In this document: positions 20,866 through 32,300 of the stretch, piece after piece | How the letters are laid out: each line of letters begins with the position of its first letter | How positions within the stretch are numbered: the first letter of the stretch is position 1 | DNA from: Parietichytrium sp. I65-24A | Taxonomy: Eukaryota; Sar; Bigyra; Thraustochytrida; Thraustochytriidae | Direction: 5' to 3' | Length of the DNA: 64,000 nt | Assembly (NCBI GenBank): GCA_012862575.1 | Contig: BLSF01000007.1 | Coordinates: forward strand, 434,001-498,000 | Notes under the pieces: generated by a model | Told to the model about the DNA's origin: nothing | Seen by the model: only the letters and a program-made list of their open reading frames with translations | Databases searched by the model: none | Position numbers and translations under genes: made by a program

Positions 20866-20871
20866 AATAAA
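20866..20871 (+). terminator. AATAAA polyadenylation signal
   Basis: A canonical AATAAA lies 57 bases after the stop codon of the secreted Cys-repeat gene and is a plausible 3'-end signal for it. Confidence 0.5.
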
Positions 20872-23800
20872 GTTCAATCAAGAAAGTTCCATTTGCGCCA
20901 GCGTTATCAGATATGAAATACTTTGTCCTTTCTACTGCACAGGCATGCACAGGCGCACCTCATGCCAAAACGGGCAGAGTCACTTGCCACTTGTCTCTTG
21001 TCTTCCCCATCTTGTCCGGCTGTGACTTCCCTGGGGTTGTGCAAAAGCATGGAAGAGCACTTCCGTGGCTGTAACACTGCTGTACACGGTACAGTGCGTG
21101 CTCGTATCTAAGTATCTGTTCGTCGAAGTTGCCGTCCATGCTCTTCCTCTCTTCCCCTCTTATTGCTCTTCCTCTGCGCACCAAAGGAAGCTCTCGAGAA
21201 GCCCGCAAATGGTTCTCGGGAAGCCGAGTCTCCACAATTTGGAGATCTGAAGACGTTGTTGTAACACTCTACATATTTTTTTACAGTCATTTGATTGATA
21301 AAGTGCCAAAGCCAACTGTTCCCAAACAGTCAAGGATCCACCACTTGAGGGTCTCAAATGTGTCTCAAGTCGCAGGTTGAACATAGTTGAATAATAAAAA
21401 CATTGGGACTTGGTTGTCCACAACCGTTCCAATTTCAGTACTTTCATGTGAACCATGTATGACCTCGCACTTCTATCTACCTCTATCTACTTCTTAGACG
21501 GTGACTCTGGAGGAGACCAATGAACTGAACTGTAAAAAAAAGTCACCATCGAAGACAAAACTTTCCTCACTACGAGAAATACTCACACCAAGTGGTGAGA
21601 GTGCTAACGTGTCCTGACTCACTCCGAGAATTTGCTTTCCTCTTCGAGCTCAAATAACTTTTCTTTCTCTCTCCCTCTCTCACACGAGACGGCAATGCGT
21701 TCACGAGTGAAGAGTTGCGCGAAAATCCAATAAAACCACTCCTTGCGACTCAAGCCACAACTGCGAATTCGATCCCCTCGACGAATCTGTGTGTAGCGCA
21801 CACAAAACTAGCAATTTTGGATGCTTTCGCTCAATGTTCACTAGTTGCTCTTGATCCACCCACTGTCACCGCACTCTGCATGTTCAATGTTTAATGTTCA
21901 ATGTAGTTGAGGCAACCAAAATCAGCTAAAGACAAAGACAACACAGCCACAATTAACATAAGCGTTAAGCACTACTCAGTACTCGATCGATCCTAAAGTG
22001 TGTGTTGGGGCATCAGCACGCGGCGCGCTGGAAGAGATAACTTGACTTGTTTTTTTATTTTTCAGTGAACTTATTGTTAGGCTATGTGGCCGACCATAGG
22101 TCAGCCTCTCACATTCCCGGCTGTAGGTTTGTCGCCATGTAAACCTGGTAGGCGTAACATACAGTGTTCATGAGCCCTAGCAGCTAGAGGAAGCGAAGGA
22201 GAAAGAAAGGTGAACGAGCACCTTGTCTGACCGACTAATACTAACGTGGGCCGATCACATCACGAACTGAGGAGACTGGTGGAGCACATGTTTCAACTCC
22301 AAAAAGAGTTGAAGAAGCTGCTGAATGTGGGCAATTATTGGTCAGATGTGCAGCATCAATGACTGTACTTGCCCACAACAAGGAAGCTGAATGTTGAATG
22401 AATTGTTTCTTTTATTTTTACACATCATTGTTTCTTTTAAACCAAACAATGCGAATTCTGGAAACCATAACTTAACCGACGCTGCAAACTTCTCTTCTGA
22501 GACCCTCCCATTGCTTTCCTCGTATCATTCAGCTTAAGGAAGCAATCGTCGTCGACACTCCCCGAGGAGCAAACGATAGATAGCAAATGCGGCCAGCAAG
22601 TTTGTGACGCAGAAAGAGGTTGAAACGCCGTCACGCGACCTTCTCGACCAATCGGAGTTGGCGAGAACAACGACGTTGGGATAACCACGCGTTTCAAGAG
22701 CAGCAAAAAATGAAAATATAGATCGAACTGCTGAATGGCGACCAAAGCTCTAGATGGTGAGCGGGCCGAGCGACGAGAGGGCATAATTGGGGCAAGGAAT
22801 GTTAACAGAATCAGAAGAAGCGACAGTCTGATCGAGCACTTTTGTAAATATCCACAATGAGTGTAACATCTTTCTCAACATGTGCTTCAAAGCTTTGGCC
22901 ATACTTAATTGATTGATTAACGGGCACTTTCAAAGTTCGCTGTGCACCAAGTGGCTGTGAGTGCACTGATATCGAGAAGTTCCCATGTAGACGCACAAAA
23001 AGAAGAAGAAAAAAAGTTAATTTAAACGAAAGCGTTCGCAGTCGGCTCCGCTACCCTACTGCAAACCTCTACAGTGCATTGGCAATCCATGAAACGGTGA
23101 AAGTTTAATGACTACGATTTTGATAGCGAAAACAAAACCCACTGCCTACTAGAAGGTGGGGTGATATGCGAAGAGATGCAAAGAGGAGCAAAGCGTTCAC
23201 GGGATTTAAAGGCCCTACTTCTTCTCTTCAGTTTTCGACGTCTGGTTCTCCTCCATCTCAACCATGATGTGGGGAGCAGTTGGTGGGTGATCCTTAGGAG
23301 CGAAAGTGACAGCCTGCTCAGAGGCGCAACAGGAGTCCGAGGTTTCGAGAAACCAGAACTGGGAATTTGTTCGGTCGATTTGCTTTCGAAACGTGCTGTT
23401 CAGAAAAATTTCGAGCGCTGAACATGTGTTCCGACACCTTTCATGTGACTCGCCTTCGTTTATTCGATTTCGGGAGTCAGTGTAAACCCTTGAATTCTTG
23501 CAGCTGCGTGAAATTCTCTGAAGACTTGAGTGGACCTGGGCGATTGACACAGTTGATTTGCATATTAGGTACCGGATTGAGTACTCTAGTACCACAAATC
23601 CTCCCGCTGGTGCTTCTTTTTCACACTGGCATCAAACATAGTAACGCATATGGGAGACAAACAAATTCCATTCGTCATGTTTTGTTTGAAGTACGCACTG
23701 AATGCACCGACGGGGAGAGAGCTCACGACCTCTCAAAGAAGCGCAGGGTCGCAACGCCGAATGTACCAATGAATGCCAGCTGAAAGACTTTCTCATCATC

Positions 23801-24161
23801 AAGATTGCAGAGTAGCAGCGCAAACAAAGCAGTTACCAGTGCAATCTACAACCATCCACCATCCACCATAATCTATAGCAATTAATACGTGTGATGGCCC
23901 GCTATATGTCCGTTCAGTTGCGGAACCCATATCTGAGAAAATTTTACCGGACTTGGGATCCTAGTCCATCTTTTACGACTCTTATAGATTGCCCTGAGCA
24001 AAGCATCAACGTCTGCGGATAGCGGAGGTGGTGAATGCTCCTGCTGCACTAGCTAGTAGTGCATGTTCTCTTTTAAAATTTAGATTTAGATTATAGTAGG
24101 TAGTCGCACGTCAACGGATTGTGAACGTGTGGAAGGAAGTATTGGATGGAAGTGCTTTAAA

Positions 24162-24470
24162 ATGATGGACCGACCACCTGCAGGGGATGCGCGCCAATTG
24201 AGTCGCAGGAGAAGCAGGCAGATTCGTCCCCTTGCAGTGCATACTGGTTACAAAGCTAGAAGTGATTTTGAGCCAACTTTGGTGCTTGGTCCATGGGCAG
24301 ATAAGCGGGATGTAAAACAAAAGAGGCAAGCTCGGTTTCGATTGGTATTGTTAGTTTTTGTTTGCCCCCTTCTGCATCTGGCGCTTGGTTGTTTTTATGG
24401 CGAGTCAACGAGCGCAGAAGAAGGGGCGTTTGAAAGGGCAAAGACTTGGTCCAGAGAGGCGCTTCGCTAA
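24162..24470 (+). CDS. Hypothetical small membrane protein
   Basis: The 102-residue frame starts with two Met codons. The first 65 residues are strongly basic (RRRSRQIRP, KRDVKQKRQARFR) and lead into one hydrophobic segment (LVLLVFVCPLLHLALGCF), then a short acidic end. Positive charge directly before the helix fits a single-pass membrane protein. No family is recognised and chance cannot be excluded. Confidence 0.25.
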   Translation: MMDRPPAGDARQLSRRRSRQIRPLAVHTGYKARSDFEPTLVLGPWADKRDVKQKRQARFRLVLLVFVCPLLHLALGCFYGESTSAEEGAFERAKTWSREALR

Positions 24471-25142
24471 TGCATTTACATGGTGAAAGAAGCCGACCTG
24501 GGTGCGCTATTACGCGCGATGTTGTGAATGCGAACTCGCGATGGCTCCCTTTCCCTCTCTAAATCCTTATCGCTAACGTCCGAGACTCAGTGTCAGGCTG
24601 GTTTTGAGTTCGTCTCTTTGCTGGCGTTTGAGTTGGCGCAAGTACTGACGTGACGGTGGAAGGAAACTAGGTTGATTGGGAGGAGTTTTCGCTGTCCATT
24701 CTTTTGATAAATTGCCAGTTACACACATGATTACTGAATGGCGAGCACGTGATGAGCAACGCGCAGTAAGAGGTGCCCAGTAGTGATTGGTCGTCCGACG
24801 CTTCTTGCCTTGTTCCGCGCCTGAAGAGAGGAGATGAGAGGAGAAGATCGATCTTGGGTGAGTTCGGACGCACATTATGGAGATCTCATAGCGCCATCTG
24901 CTGACTGACGCCTCTACTCTCTACAAGAGCTAGAGGAGCATTTTTCTTTTTTCCCCGAAGTGAGTACTCGTAGTATACTGTGAGTACTCGCACGCCCCAA
25001 GTCACTAGTCTTGCTAGCTAGAAATCCCCGGAGGAAGCGTGTAGTTGGGCATTAAGAACACTGTAAACGAAGTAAACTTGGAGAATAGGAGAATAAGAGG
25101 AGCCTGCAAATCCTGCAAAGTGAATTGTGGTCGATGATGCAT

Positions 25143-25184
25143 CCAAACACCAAACACCAAACGCCAAACACCAAACACCAAACA
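25143..25184. repeat. Heptamer tandem repeat (CCAAACA) upstream of the oxidase
   Basis: Six contiguous units of CCAAACA (unit 3 ends in G) finish 16 bases before the ATG at 25201. Confidence 0.95.
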
Positions 25185-25200
25185 GTCACTTGCCTGAAAC

Positions 25201-26832
25201 ATGATAATGATGAAAGCGCTGACCGTGGCAGCTTCGTTGCTGGCCCTCGCGGCCAGTGCAGATGCGAAGACTGTCAAGTTCGAGCTCAGCGTAAAAAATG
25301 CCATGGTGGAGGTAGACCCTGACCTCGCCCCCGTCTTGGGAATCGCCATCAACGGGCAGACACCTGGACCTGTCCTCCGCGTCACGGAAGGAGACAATGT
25401 GGAAGTCACTGTGACCAACAACCTCTTCGGAGGAGCTGAAGGACTCAGTATCCACTTCCATGGCATTGATCAGCATAACACAAACTACGCAGACGGGACC
25501 ACATACGTGACTGAATGCCCAATTCCTTTCAAGTCTTCTCGAACATATAGCTTCAAAGCAAACCGCGCTGGTACATACTGGTACCACGGCCACACCTCTG
25601 CAACCAGGGTCGGAGGGGCTTTCGGAGCATTCATTGTTGAGGAGCGCCCCAAGAACAAGGTTGAGTATGACGGCGAGTTTGTTCTTATCTTCAATGAATA
25701 CTACAACGTCCCTTACATTGTAAACGCAGCACAGCTCATGTTGGAGAAAGTCCCGGGCGAATATTTTCCAGCTGCGGGACAAGGAATCCTAGTTAATGGA
25801 AAACTTGCTTCAGCCTCGGAAGCACTTCAATTGGAGCCTTCAAAAACTTACCTGATCAGAGTTATCAACGCCGCAGCTTTAGTCACCATGTCTTTCGGTA
25901 TCGCAGATCACACCCTGCAAATTGTGGCCGCTGATAGCACCAAGATCGTGCCAGTTGATGTCGCATCTATCGACTTGTCTTCCGGACAACGATACGATTT
26001 GGTTCTCAACACCAAGTCGGAAGGAACGGCGTACGAGTACATTGTTGCCCAGGAGTACTGGTTCGTCGAAGATCTCACGAATTACATCTTTCGATCCAGC
26101 TTTGTGTACAACGACAGCACGGAAACGCCAATTGAGTTGCCCAGCACATTTCTCACCGAAGGTTTGCCAGCAAGCTGGGAGTTTGACACGATCAAGGGTG
26201 ATACTACCCAAGAAGCAAGTCCACCAAAGAAGGCCGACCGCAGCTTTAAATTCGTGGCAAACTTGGAGTTCATCAACGGTCGCCTCGGAATGCATTTCAA
26301 CCATGTGTTTTGGGAACTTCCTGCTACGCCGTTTCTCTTGCAGAAATTGTTCGACAAAGTAGACATCCCAGACGAGGTGGCGGCGAGTGTATACTACATG
26401 AACAAAGATGAAGTCGTGGATGTGATTGTCCAGAACACCGTAGGACTTACCGGAATTTGCGAGTCACATCCAATGCACCTGCACGGCCACCGCTTCTGGG
26501 TCATGAGCGCTGGCTCTGGCGAATACAGTGCCGAGGCGGATGTTGAGTTGGAATCACCTGTACTGCGAGATACCTACACCCTCAATGCCTTCGATCACGC
26601 CTTTCGCCGCTCCGGCATCGAGTCATTGGCGGACGCCACCACACCGTGCGGCTGGGTCCGGATTCGCTTCATTGCTGACAATCCTGGCTACTGGGCTTTC
26701 CATTGCCATATCTCTTGGCATAAGGATATGGGCATGGGAGTTACCTTCGGCGTCAGTCCAAAGTACACAAAGAAGTACACCCCTCGAAGCGAAAAGAAGG
26801 CCATGTATGGCTGTGGTTTGGTTCGTAATTAA
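25201..26832 (+). CDS. Secreted multicopper oxidase (laccase / ascorbate oxidase type)
   Basis: The protein has 543 residues with an N-terminal signal peptide (MKALTVAASLLALAASADA) and three cupredoxin-like domains. All four copper-binding motifs are present: HFHG (His85, His87), HGH (His129, His131), HPMHLHGH (His423-430) and HCHISWHKDMGM (501-512). Cys502 is the expected T1 ligand, and the residue ten positions later is Met512. This axial Met is typical of low-potential multicopper oxidases such as ascorbate oxidase and plant laccases, rather than Leu/Phe high-potential fungal laccases. It would oxidise phenols, ascorbate or metal ions and reduce O2 to water outside the cell; the substrate is not determinable. 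The length is typical. Confidence 0.95.
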   Translation: MIMMKALTVAASLLALAASADAKTVKFELSVKNAMVEVDPDLAPVLGIAINGQTPGPVLRVTEGDNVEVTVTNNLFGGAEGLSIHFHGIDQHNTNYADGTTYVTECPIPFKSSRTYSFKANRAGTYWYHGHTSATRVGGAFGAFIVEERPKNKVEYDGEFVLIFNEYYNVPYIVNAAQLMLEKVPGEYFPAAGQGILVNGKLASASEALQLEPSKTYLIRVINAAALVTMSFGIADHTLQIVAADSTKIVPVDVASIDLSSGQRYDLVLNTKSEGTAYEYIVAQEYWFVEDLTNYIFRSSFVYNDSTETPIELPSTFLTEGLPASWEFDTIKGDTTQEASPPKKADRSFKFVANLEFINGRLGMHFNHVFWELPATPFLLQKLFDKVDIPDEVAASVYYMNKDEVVDVIVQNTVGLTGICESHPMHLHGHRFWVMSAGSGEYSAEADVELESPVLRDTYTLNAFDHAFRRSGIESLADATTPCGWVRIRFIADNPGYWAFHCHISWHKDMGMGVTFGVSPKYTKKYTPRSEKKAMYGCGLVRN

Positions 26833-27226
26833 GTTTGTGGCCTCCAGAGGAATGTTATAGATCTAGTTTTGATTACTTAAAGCAAAAGGGAAAAGAATAT
26901 CCGTGTAAACGCTACAACGACCATTTGTTGTTCACACTTCGTTGCGAAAGATAGGTTTAAACGAAGAAACTTCGTGATCGCCCTTCTCCTTCGCTCATTA
27001 CTCGTGACTCGTGAAACATTGGGACCTGGACTTGAACTGGAAATCATTGCAATCAAGCGACCAAAAAAAGGAAGTTGAGCAAGAATTGACAGAGAATCTC
27101 TGTTTGGACGAGATGAATTCACGTAATTGCCCCACCAGAACTAGCAAAGCAAGGGCTTGGTAATAATACTATGTAACAAGGGGATGGCTCACAACCGACG
27201 CTCTCGCGCCACACGGCACGCCCCGT
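26833..27226. other. Convergent intergenic region
   Basis: The two facing 3' ends (oxidase and zinc-ribbon protein) share 394 AT-rich bases. Nothing else is recognised. Confidence 0.5.
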
Positions 27227-29344
27227 TTAATGCTCTTGCTGAAACATTCTTTTGCTCACAAGTCTCTGTGCTCTAAACAGACGGATCTCCTCCTCACTAG
27301 CGCGCACCCGAGGAGACGAGACTGTTGCTCCGAGGGACTTGTATATCTCCTCCGGTTCTGTTGGGACCACGTTTGCCCTCCCAGTGGCGTACCAGGTATA
27401 ATTCATTTTCGATTGGACATTGGATTTGGAATATATCCGCGGCGGGGCTGGAGAGGTTGTTTGTTGCTGGGCGCGTAGCTTGTCTTGGCGTAATTGCGCG
27501 TATTGATCCATTCGCTCTAAAAACTGATGGTTCACTTTAAGGTTGATTGGGGGAAGCGGACTCTTATCGCTTTTTTTCACCGGGCCGGTATTGCGTCGCA
27601 TAAAATCGTCTTGAACTTGGCTCCAAGTAAGCTCGTATCTGAACTTAACTTTGCAATCCATGCAGTTGGCTTGTTTCTTTTGAACTTGGTCAAAGGACTG
27701 CTGCCTACCACACTTTGGACACACCCTTTTGCGGTTGCTGGCTTCGTAATCTTCTCGAGCTTGCGCTTCGAACAGCTGCTTGGTTTTGCGACTCGCAATC
27801 TGATCCATTCGGTCCAGGAATGACTGCTCAGGCTCGTTCCGGCGAGGCCGCCGCCGACGTGGTTTAGGTGCATACGCGCCACCTTCGCATGTGCTAGTCT
27901 TGGCCTCCACCTTGTTTGAAGAAGAACCTACTTCAGGTTTCCGGTTTGCTTGAGGGAGCCTTTTCTTTTTCAGCTTTTTCTGCGGCATTGTTCCATACAG
28001 CATCATCCATTTAAGTCGATTCTCTTCCTCCTTCACTCTTTGCTCCTCGCCTTCCTCCTGGTAATTGACATTCCATGCAGGTGCACCCTGACTGCCAGCT
28101 CCGCATTCACTTTGATTGTCCTCAGGATCGGTGTACTCCTCATCATCTTGGTTGTTATACTGCTTGTCAGCTTCGCTGCCACTGTCTCTGGATGGCCGTT
28201 GATGCAGCTCGGACTCGGCGGGCTCCTCGACCACCACTTTGAGCAAGCCTTCGCTTGCCTTTTTCCCAGTCAATTTTTGTGTGTTCGTCGCGGGTTTGCC
28301 AGAAAGACAGATACCTGAGCCAGTCGCAGTCAACTTCCCAAAGTCAAGATCATCGTCAGCAGCCTCTGAGCTATTGTCAGTATCGTAAATATCTTTTCCA
28401 TCATCATCTTCGCCTTCCTCGCTCGAGTTATCAGTATCATAATATCTTTCGCTAGGTTCGGCGGGAAAGTTGTTGTCTTCAACGAAAGGCGATTGCAGAG
28501 AAAAGCTGGAGCAACTGTCGCTTGAAGAACATGAAGCGTGTTGTTGCGCGCACGGAGATTCGTTTCTGCTTTGTAGGTTCCCAGTCTGATTAGAGAACGT
28601 GGAACATGTCTCGCTGGAGTCGGACCCTGTTTTGAGCGATGCTGATGAAGATGAAGATGATGACGATGATGACGATGATGATGACGATGAAGAAGAGGAG
28701 GAGTTCGAGTTCGATGTAGATCGAGATGAGGACGAGGAACCCGAGGACGAGGAGGTTGAAGACGTGGACGCAGACGATGTGGAACTCCCGCTGAGAGATT
28801 GAGGTTTCCGGGAATTGCGCGCAGACCCAGACTCCGCTGGGTTCTGACTGAAGGAGGAGGAGCTCGAAGACGACGACGACGATGAAGAATTAGATGATGA
28901 TGAAGAGGACGACGAAGACAAGGTGGAGCTGCCAGAGATCGTGCCACTTGTCTCCATGCAGGGGTCCTTGGAGCCTTCTCGGCGTTTCTCTCCGAAAGCT
29001 AAATGTATCATGCAAGTACCAGCGTGAGCGCCGCTTTGATCCAGCAGATGAACTTGGCAATTGTGCACAGGGTTTTCTAAAACCGGCTGAAGGTTAATTG
29101 AAGCTTGTGCGACCGTGTGTTCGTGCTGAAGGATGGACACGAGCGCAAGCAGCTGGTCATTGGGCTGGCGTCTCTTTAGATTGAGCCTGACAAACATTGT
29201 GCCATCCACGTTCGCAAAGCTCCGCAGCGACCTTTGCGCTCCTTTACTCAGCCCCCGCGGCAGAACGTCGATTCGAAGGTCGGCATCATCTTCCCGGAGG
29301 ACTCCGTTCCTGACCGCCACTTGCTCAATTGCAACGCGGAGCAT
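27227..29344 (-). CDS. C2-like / poly-Ser / zinc-ribbon protein
   Basis: The 705-residue protein starts at the ATG at 29344 (MLRVAIEQVAVRNGVL). Residues 1-120 look like an N-terminal C2-type beta sandwich. Residues about 135-245 are almost pure Ser tracts, followed by acidic, Ser-rich repeats including YDTDNSSE twice. A basic stretch with KKLKKKRLP and RRRRPRR suggests nuclear targeting. A zinc ribbon uses Cys542, Cys545, Cys561 and Cys564. It is flanked by two related helices, FLDRMDQIASRKTKQLFEAQ before and FLERMDQYAQLRQDKLRAQ after, so this unit looks duplicated around the ribbon. I recognise no named family. Low-complexity Ser tracts read as GAT/GAC repeats on the plus strand (about 28638-28700). 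Confidence 0.8.
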   Translation of the reverse strand: MLRVAIEQVAVRNGVLREDDADLRIDVLPRGLSKGAQRSLRSFANVDGTMFVRLNLKRRQPNDQLLALVSILQHEHTVAQASINLQPVLENPVHNCQVHLLDQSGAHAGTCMIHLAFGEKRREGSKDPCMETSGTISGSSTLSSSSSSSSSNSSSSSSSSSSSSFSQNPAESGSARNSRKPQSLSGSSTSSASTSSTSSSSGSSSSSRSTSNSNSSSSSSSSSSSSSSSSSSSSASLKTGSDSSETCSTFSNQTGNLQSRNESPCAQQHASCSSSDSCSSFSLQSPFVEDNNFPAEPSERYYDTDNSSEEGEDDDGKDIYDTDNSSEAADDDLDFGKLTATGSGICLSGKPATNTQKLTGKKASEGLLKVVVEEPAESELHQRPSRDSGSEADKQYNNQDDEEYTDPEDNQSECGAGSQGAPAWNVNYQEEGEEQRVKEEENRLKWMMLYGTMPQKKLKKKRLPQANRKPEVGSSSNKVEAKTSTCEGGAYAPKPRRRRPRRNEPEQSFLDRMDQIASRKTKQLFEAQAREDYEASNRKRVCPKCGRQQSFDQVQKKQANCMDCKVKFRYELTWSQVQDDFMRRNTGPVKKSDKSPLPPINLKVNHQFLERMDQYAQLRQDKLRAQQQTTSPAPPRIYSKSNVQSKMNYTWYATGRANVVPTEPEEIYKSLGATVSSPRVRASEEEIRLFRAQRLVSKRMFQQEH

Positions 29345-32300
29345 TGTTAACGTCAATCTCTTTCACCCCTGGGCTTGTGCGACCCTGAGCCTTGCTCACG
29401 CGGTTTTGGCCTCCTCAATGCTCCAATTGACTCAGCCGAGTCTTCACTTCTTTACCTGGCCTGAAGTGTTACCAACGGCTAAATGCACTATTAGTGCAAA
29501 ATGTTAAGCACGCATAGACCTTCCCAGGTGCTGCTACTCCCTACTACATAGAGATAATTATCTACTAGTAGTACATGGATAGTACTCATTACTCAATAGC
29601 GAGTTTTGTATAGTTTTGTTCTATTTCTCTCTACTACGTGGTATTAAAAGTACTAACATATGCGTATAATGTTCATTGGATGAATGTAATGTATAGGTTC
29701 ATTTGGCAGGGACAAATTGGTGGGTTCCACGTTGAGAACACCAAAAATGATCAAAGTTCAAGGTTTTCATTTGCCGATGCAGACAGCTGGGTCATTGCGG
29801 TGATGAAGCTTCCTCGATGCACAGTCAAGGTACAGTCAGCGCAGTTCTTTGGTTTTCCTTTCCATAAATGGAAGTGCGAGTGAGAAATTCAGTGTGAATA
29901 CGTGAATTCTTCTGATTTCGGAAACTCCGAACGTAGAACTTGGAGGAAGCCGGGTCGGAAAACAAAGAGCTCTCATGTGCACTTGATGAGGACCGAGAGG
30001 TAATGGAGTCAACCATCGCGCACGTTGAGCACGAGGGTGAATTTCCAAAACTCGACAAATCATTGATGTTCTCATGGCCAGTTACGTTGCTTACTGGGCG
30101 GCTTGTAATTACGCAGAAAAGACAAAAGTCTTCATTCAGCCACCAAGCACGAACGCATTCGGTAAAGGTGCGCCAAGGTACTAACAGACCTTCACAGCAC
30201 GGATGTACCGCCCACACATGCTACAAGGAAGTCAGCACAGCGTTCTTGAAGAACTTCATGGCTTGGCAGGCCGCTTGCGCTCCTTCGTTAACCAATTTTA
30301 AGAAGACAGGCGCTATGCCTTTCGACGTTCATTGAAGTTGGTGTCAAAGGCACACGAACTTGAGCTAGGCCCAAGTCAGCGCCCAGGCACGAGTGTGACG
30401 CTGTCGCGAATTCCTGGCTGGAGATTGTTTATGACATTCGACGCGATATGACGCGATGAACAAATCGACTGCTCTCAGCCCTTGGCACTTGCAGAGCTTG
30501 CTGCCCAATGTGAAAGTGTGGCTGGCTCTTGCTTGCAATTTCGACGTCAGGATTTTTGGCGAGCTTCTGGCTCATTTTAGAGACTGTTCACCGTCAAGCA
30601 CGATGGTTCAACCAACATAAGTTTACCTGACGAGTGAAAGAGACGGGGAGGGGTTAAGATGACCCTTCCGAGTCTACTTGTAGTGGAGATATTCTGAAGG
30701 CATGAAAGGCAATCAGCCAGCAGCGGCGAGGAGTTTGAGTCACTTGCGACATTCTGCAGAACTTGAGGAGGTGGCCCACTCCATCGTCGTTGCTTTCGAG
30801 AAAGATCAGGGTTTTTCTCGTTTTTACTACAACGAAGTGCTTCGAATTCGCGAGGAAACGATTCACAGCGAGCTCCGCTCGAGTATTTGGCTCTTGGTTG
30901 ATGCTCCTGGTGTCTATGCTTGGAACTTTGGACTGATACTTTGCGGTTCAGAATCCAAAGGCACCTCTGATTTCTCCGAGCAGCTTAGCGTTTTGACACT
31001 ATCAGTTGTCGTCATCAAATGTGTATCTTTTCAAGTCTGGTCTGCGATGTGCTCTGCGGGTTGCAGTCCAATTCTTCAATGATTAATGTATCTTACTTGT
31101 AGACATCGCAGCAAAAAATCTTTAAATTGCAGACACATAGGGCAAATACATTTTTATGAAATTGTGGCACGTACACATTAATATCTTCCTTTTGAGGTTC
31201 ACGTTTTCGAACTTGTATTGTGGAGCGCAGCAGAATCGTTTCTCATTGATTGAGACGGGCAATTGCGCACTTGAAATTTCATTCTTGCTCTCCTTGACTT
31301 CTGAGTCTGACTACGTTTCTGAATTAATTACTCTGTAGAAATGAGTAAATGTTTATAAATGTTTGCGGTGGGTGGGAGTGTGCTGGCGTGTGCAGCAGTG
31401 AGAGTAGTTTTACTCTATTTCATAGCGCAAGATTTGTGCTCACGAAGAGTGGATCTCCCAGCCTCTAAAGCCGGCACTCCTGACAAAGGGGACATGCAAT
31501 GGAAGAGCTTGGCCGGACTGTGAAGTCTGTGATGCACATCTCTGGGAAATTATTATCCAAAGTTTCGCTCTCTGATAGCTAGGCAAGCCACAGCTTTGAG
31601 CGCGTGGAAGGTATTGACTGCAAGTGCTGCCACTAGCCTCGTTCGATCGAGACATATCGAGACGATCGAGGATCTTTTCTTTCATGGATCGAAAGGCTAT
31701 TTCCTGTTTTTCCTGTTCTGCAACTTGGACCTTCTCCCCCTGGCACCCCCTGGCGCAGTGCAGTTGGTGCAGTAGTCGGACGGACGGCATGTTCTTCGTC
31801 ACGTCGGCCTCATTCCCCACTCATTCATTCCTTCTCCGACTCGTCCGTCTTCTCAATTGATTAAATCGATTGTTTGATTGATTGATTGATTGAACAATGA
31901 GTTTTTCGTGTCGTGAATCCGGGAATCGATGGAATCATCACTGTCATTGTTCTTCCATTAATGTTTTTACAATTGACATTGACTTGACATTGGAACATGT
32001 TGTAAAAGTCCAAGCTGTCCAAGCCGCAGATCCGTGGAGTGTGGACGTCGCTCCAGGCGTCCTATTCTGACCCCTAGCTAGGCGCTAAAACTCCCAAGTG
32101 CCACACGATATACAAGTCGATCTAAACTCCAACTGCCCACTCCGAGACCCGCTTCTACAGAGCCATCTATTACTTCCATTAATGCTTCCACCTTCGTGGT
32201 ACTCAGCACTAGCACTGAGAGTGCACCTCTTGCCTTCAAATGTACAAAGTCGCACCCCTAGGGAAAACAATATCAGAGGCATATAGTACGCCCTCCCAGC

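Larger units (their letters stand above)
20810..25200. other. 4.4 kb mostly without genes
   Basis: The 3' region of the secreted-protein gene opens it. A short heptamer-like stretch (TGTTCAA units near 21880-21903) occurs far from any gene I can name. One small hypothetical frame (24162-24470) is listed separately. The end holds the oxidase heptamer array. No transposon protein or long terminal repeat was recognised. Confidence 0.5.

Noticed and set aside
23215-23595. Minus-strand frame ending MVEMEENQTSKTEEKK
   Set aside because: The end looks protein-like, but there is no ATG before it and no upstream exon I can support.
28330-28947. 205-codon minus-strand frame rich in His/Arg/Leu
   Set aside because: Alternative reading of the poly-Ser tract of the zinc-ribbon protein.
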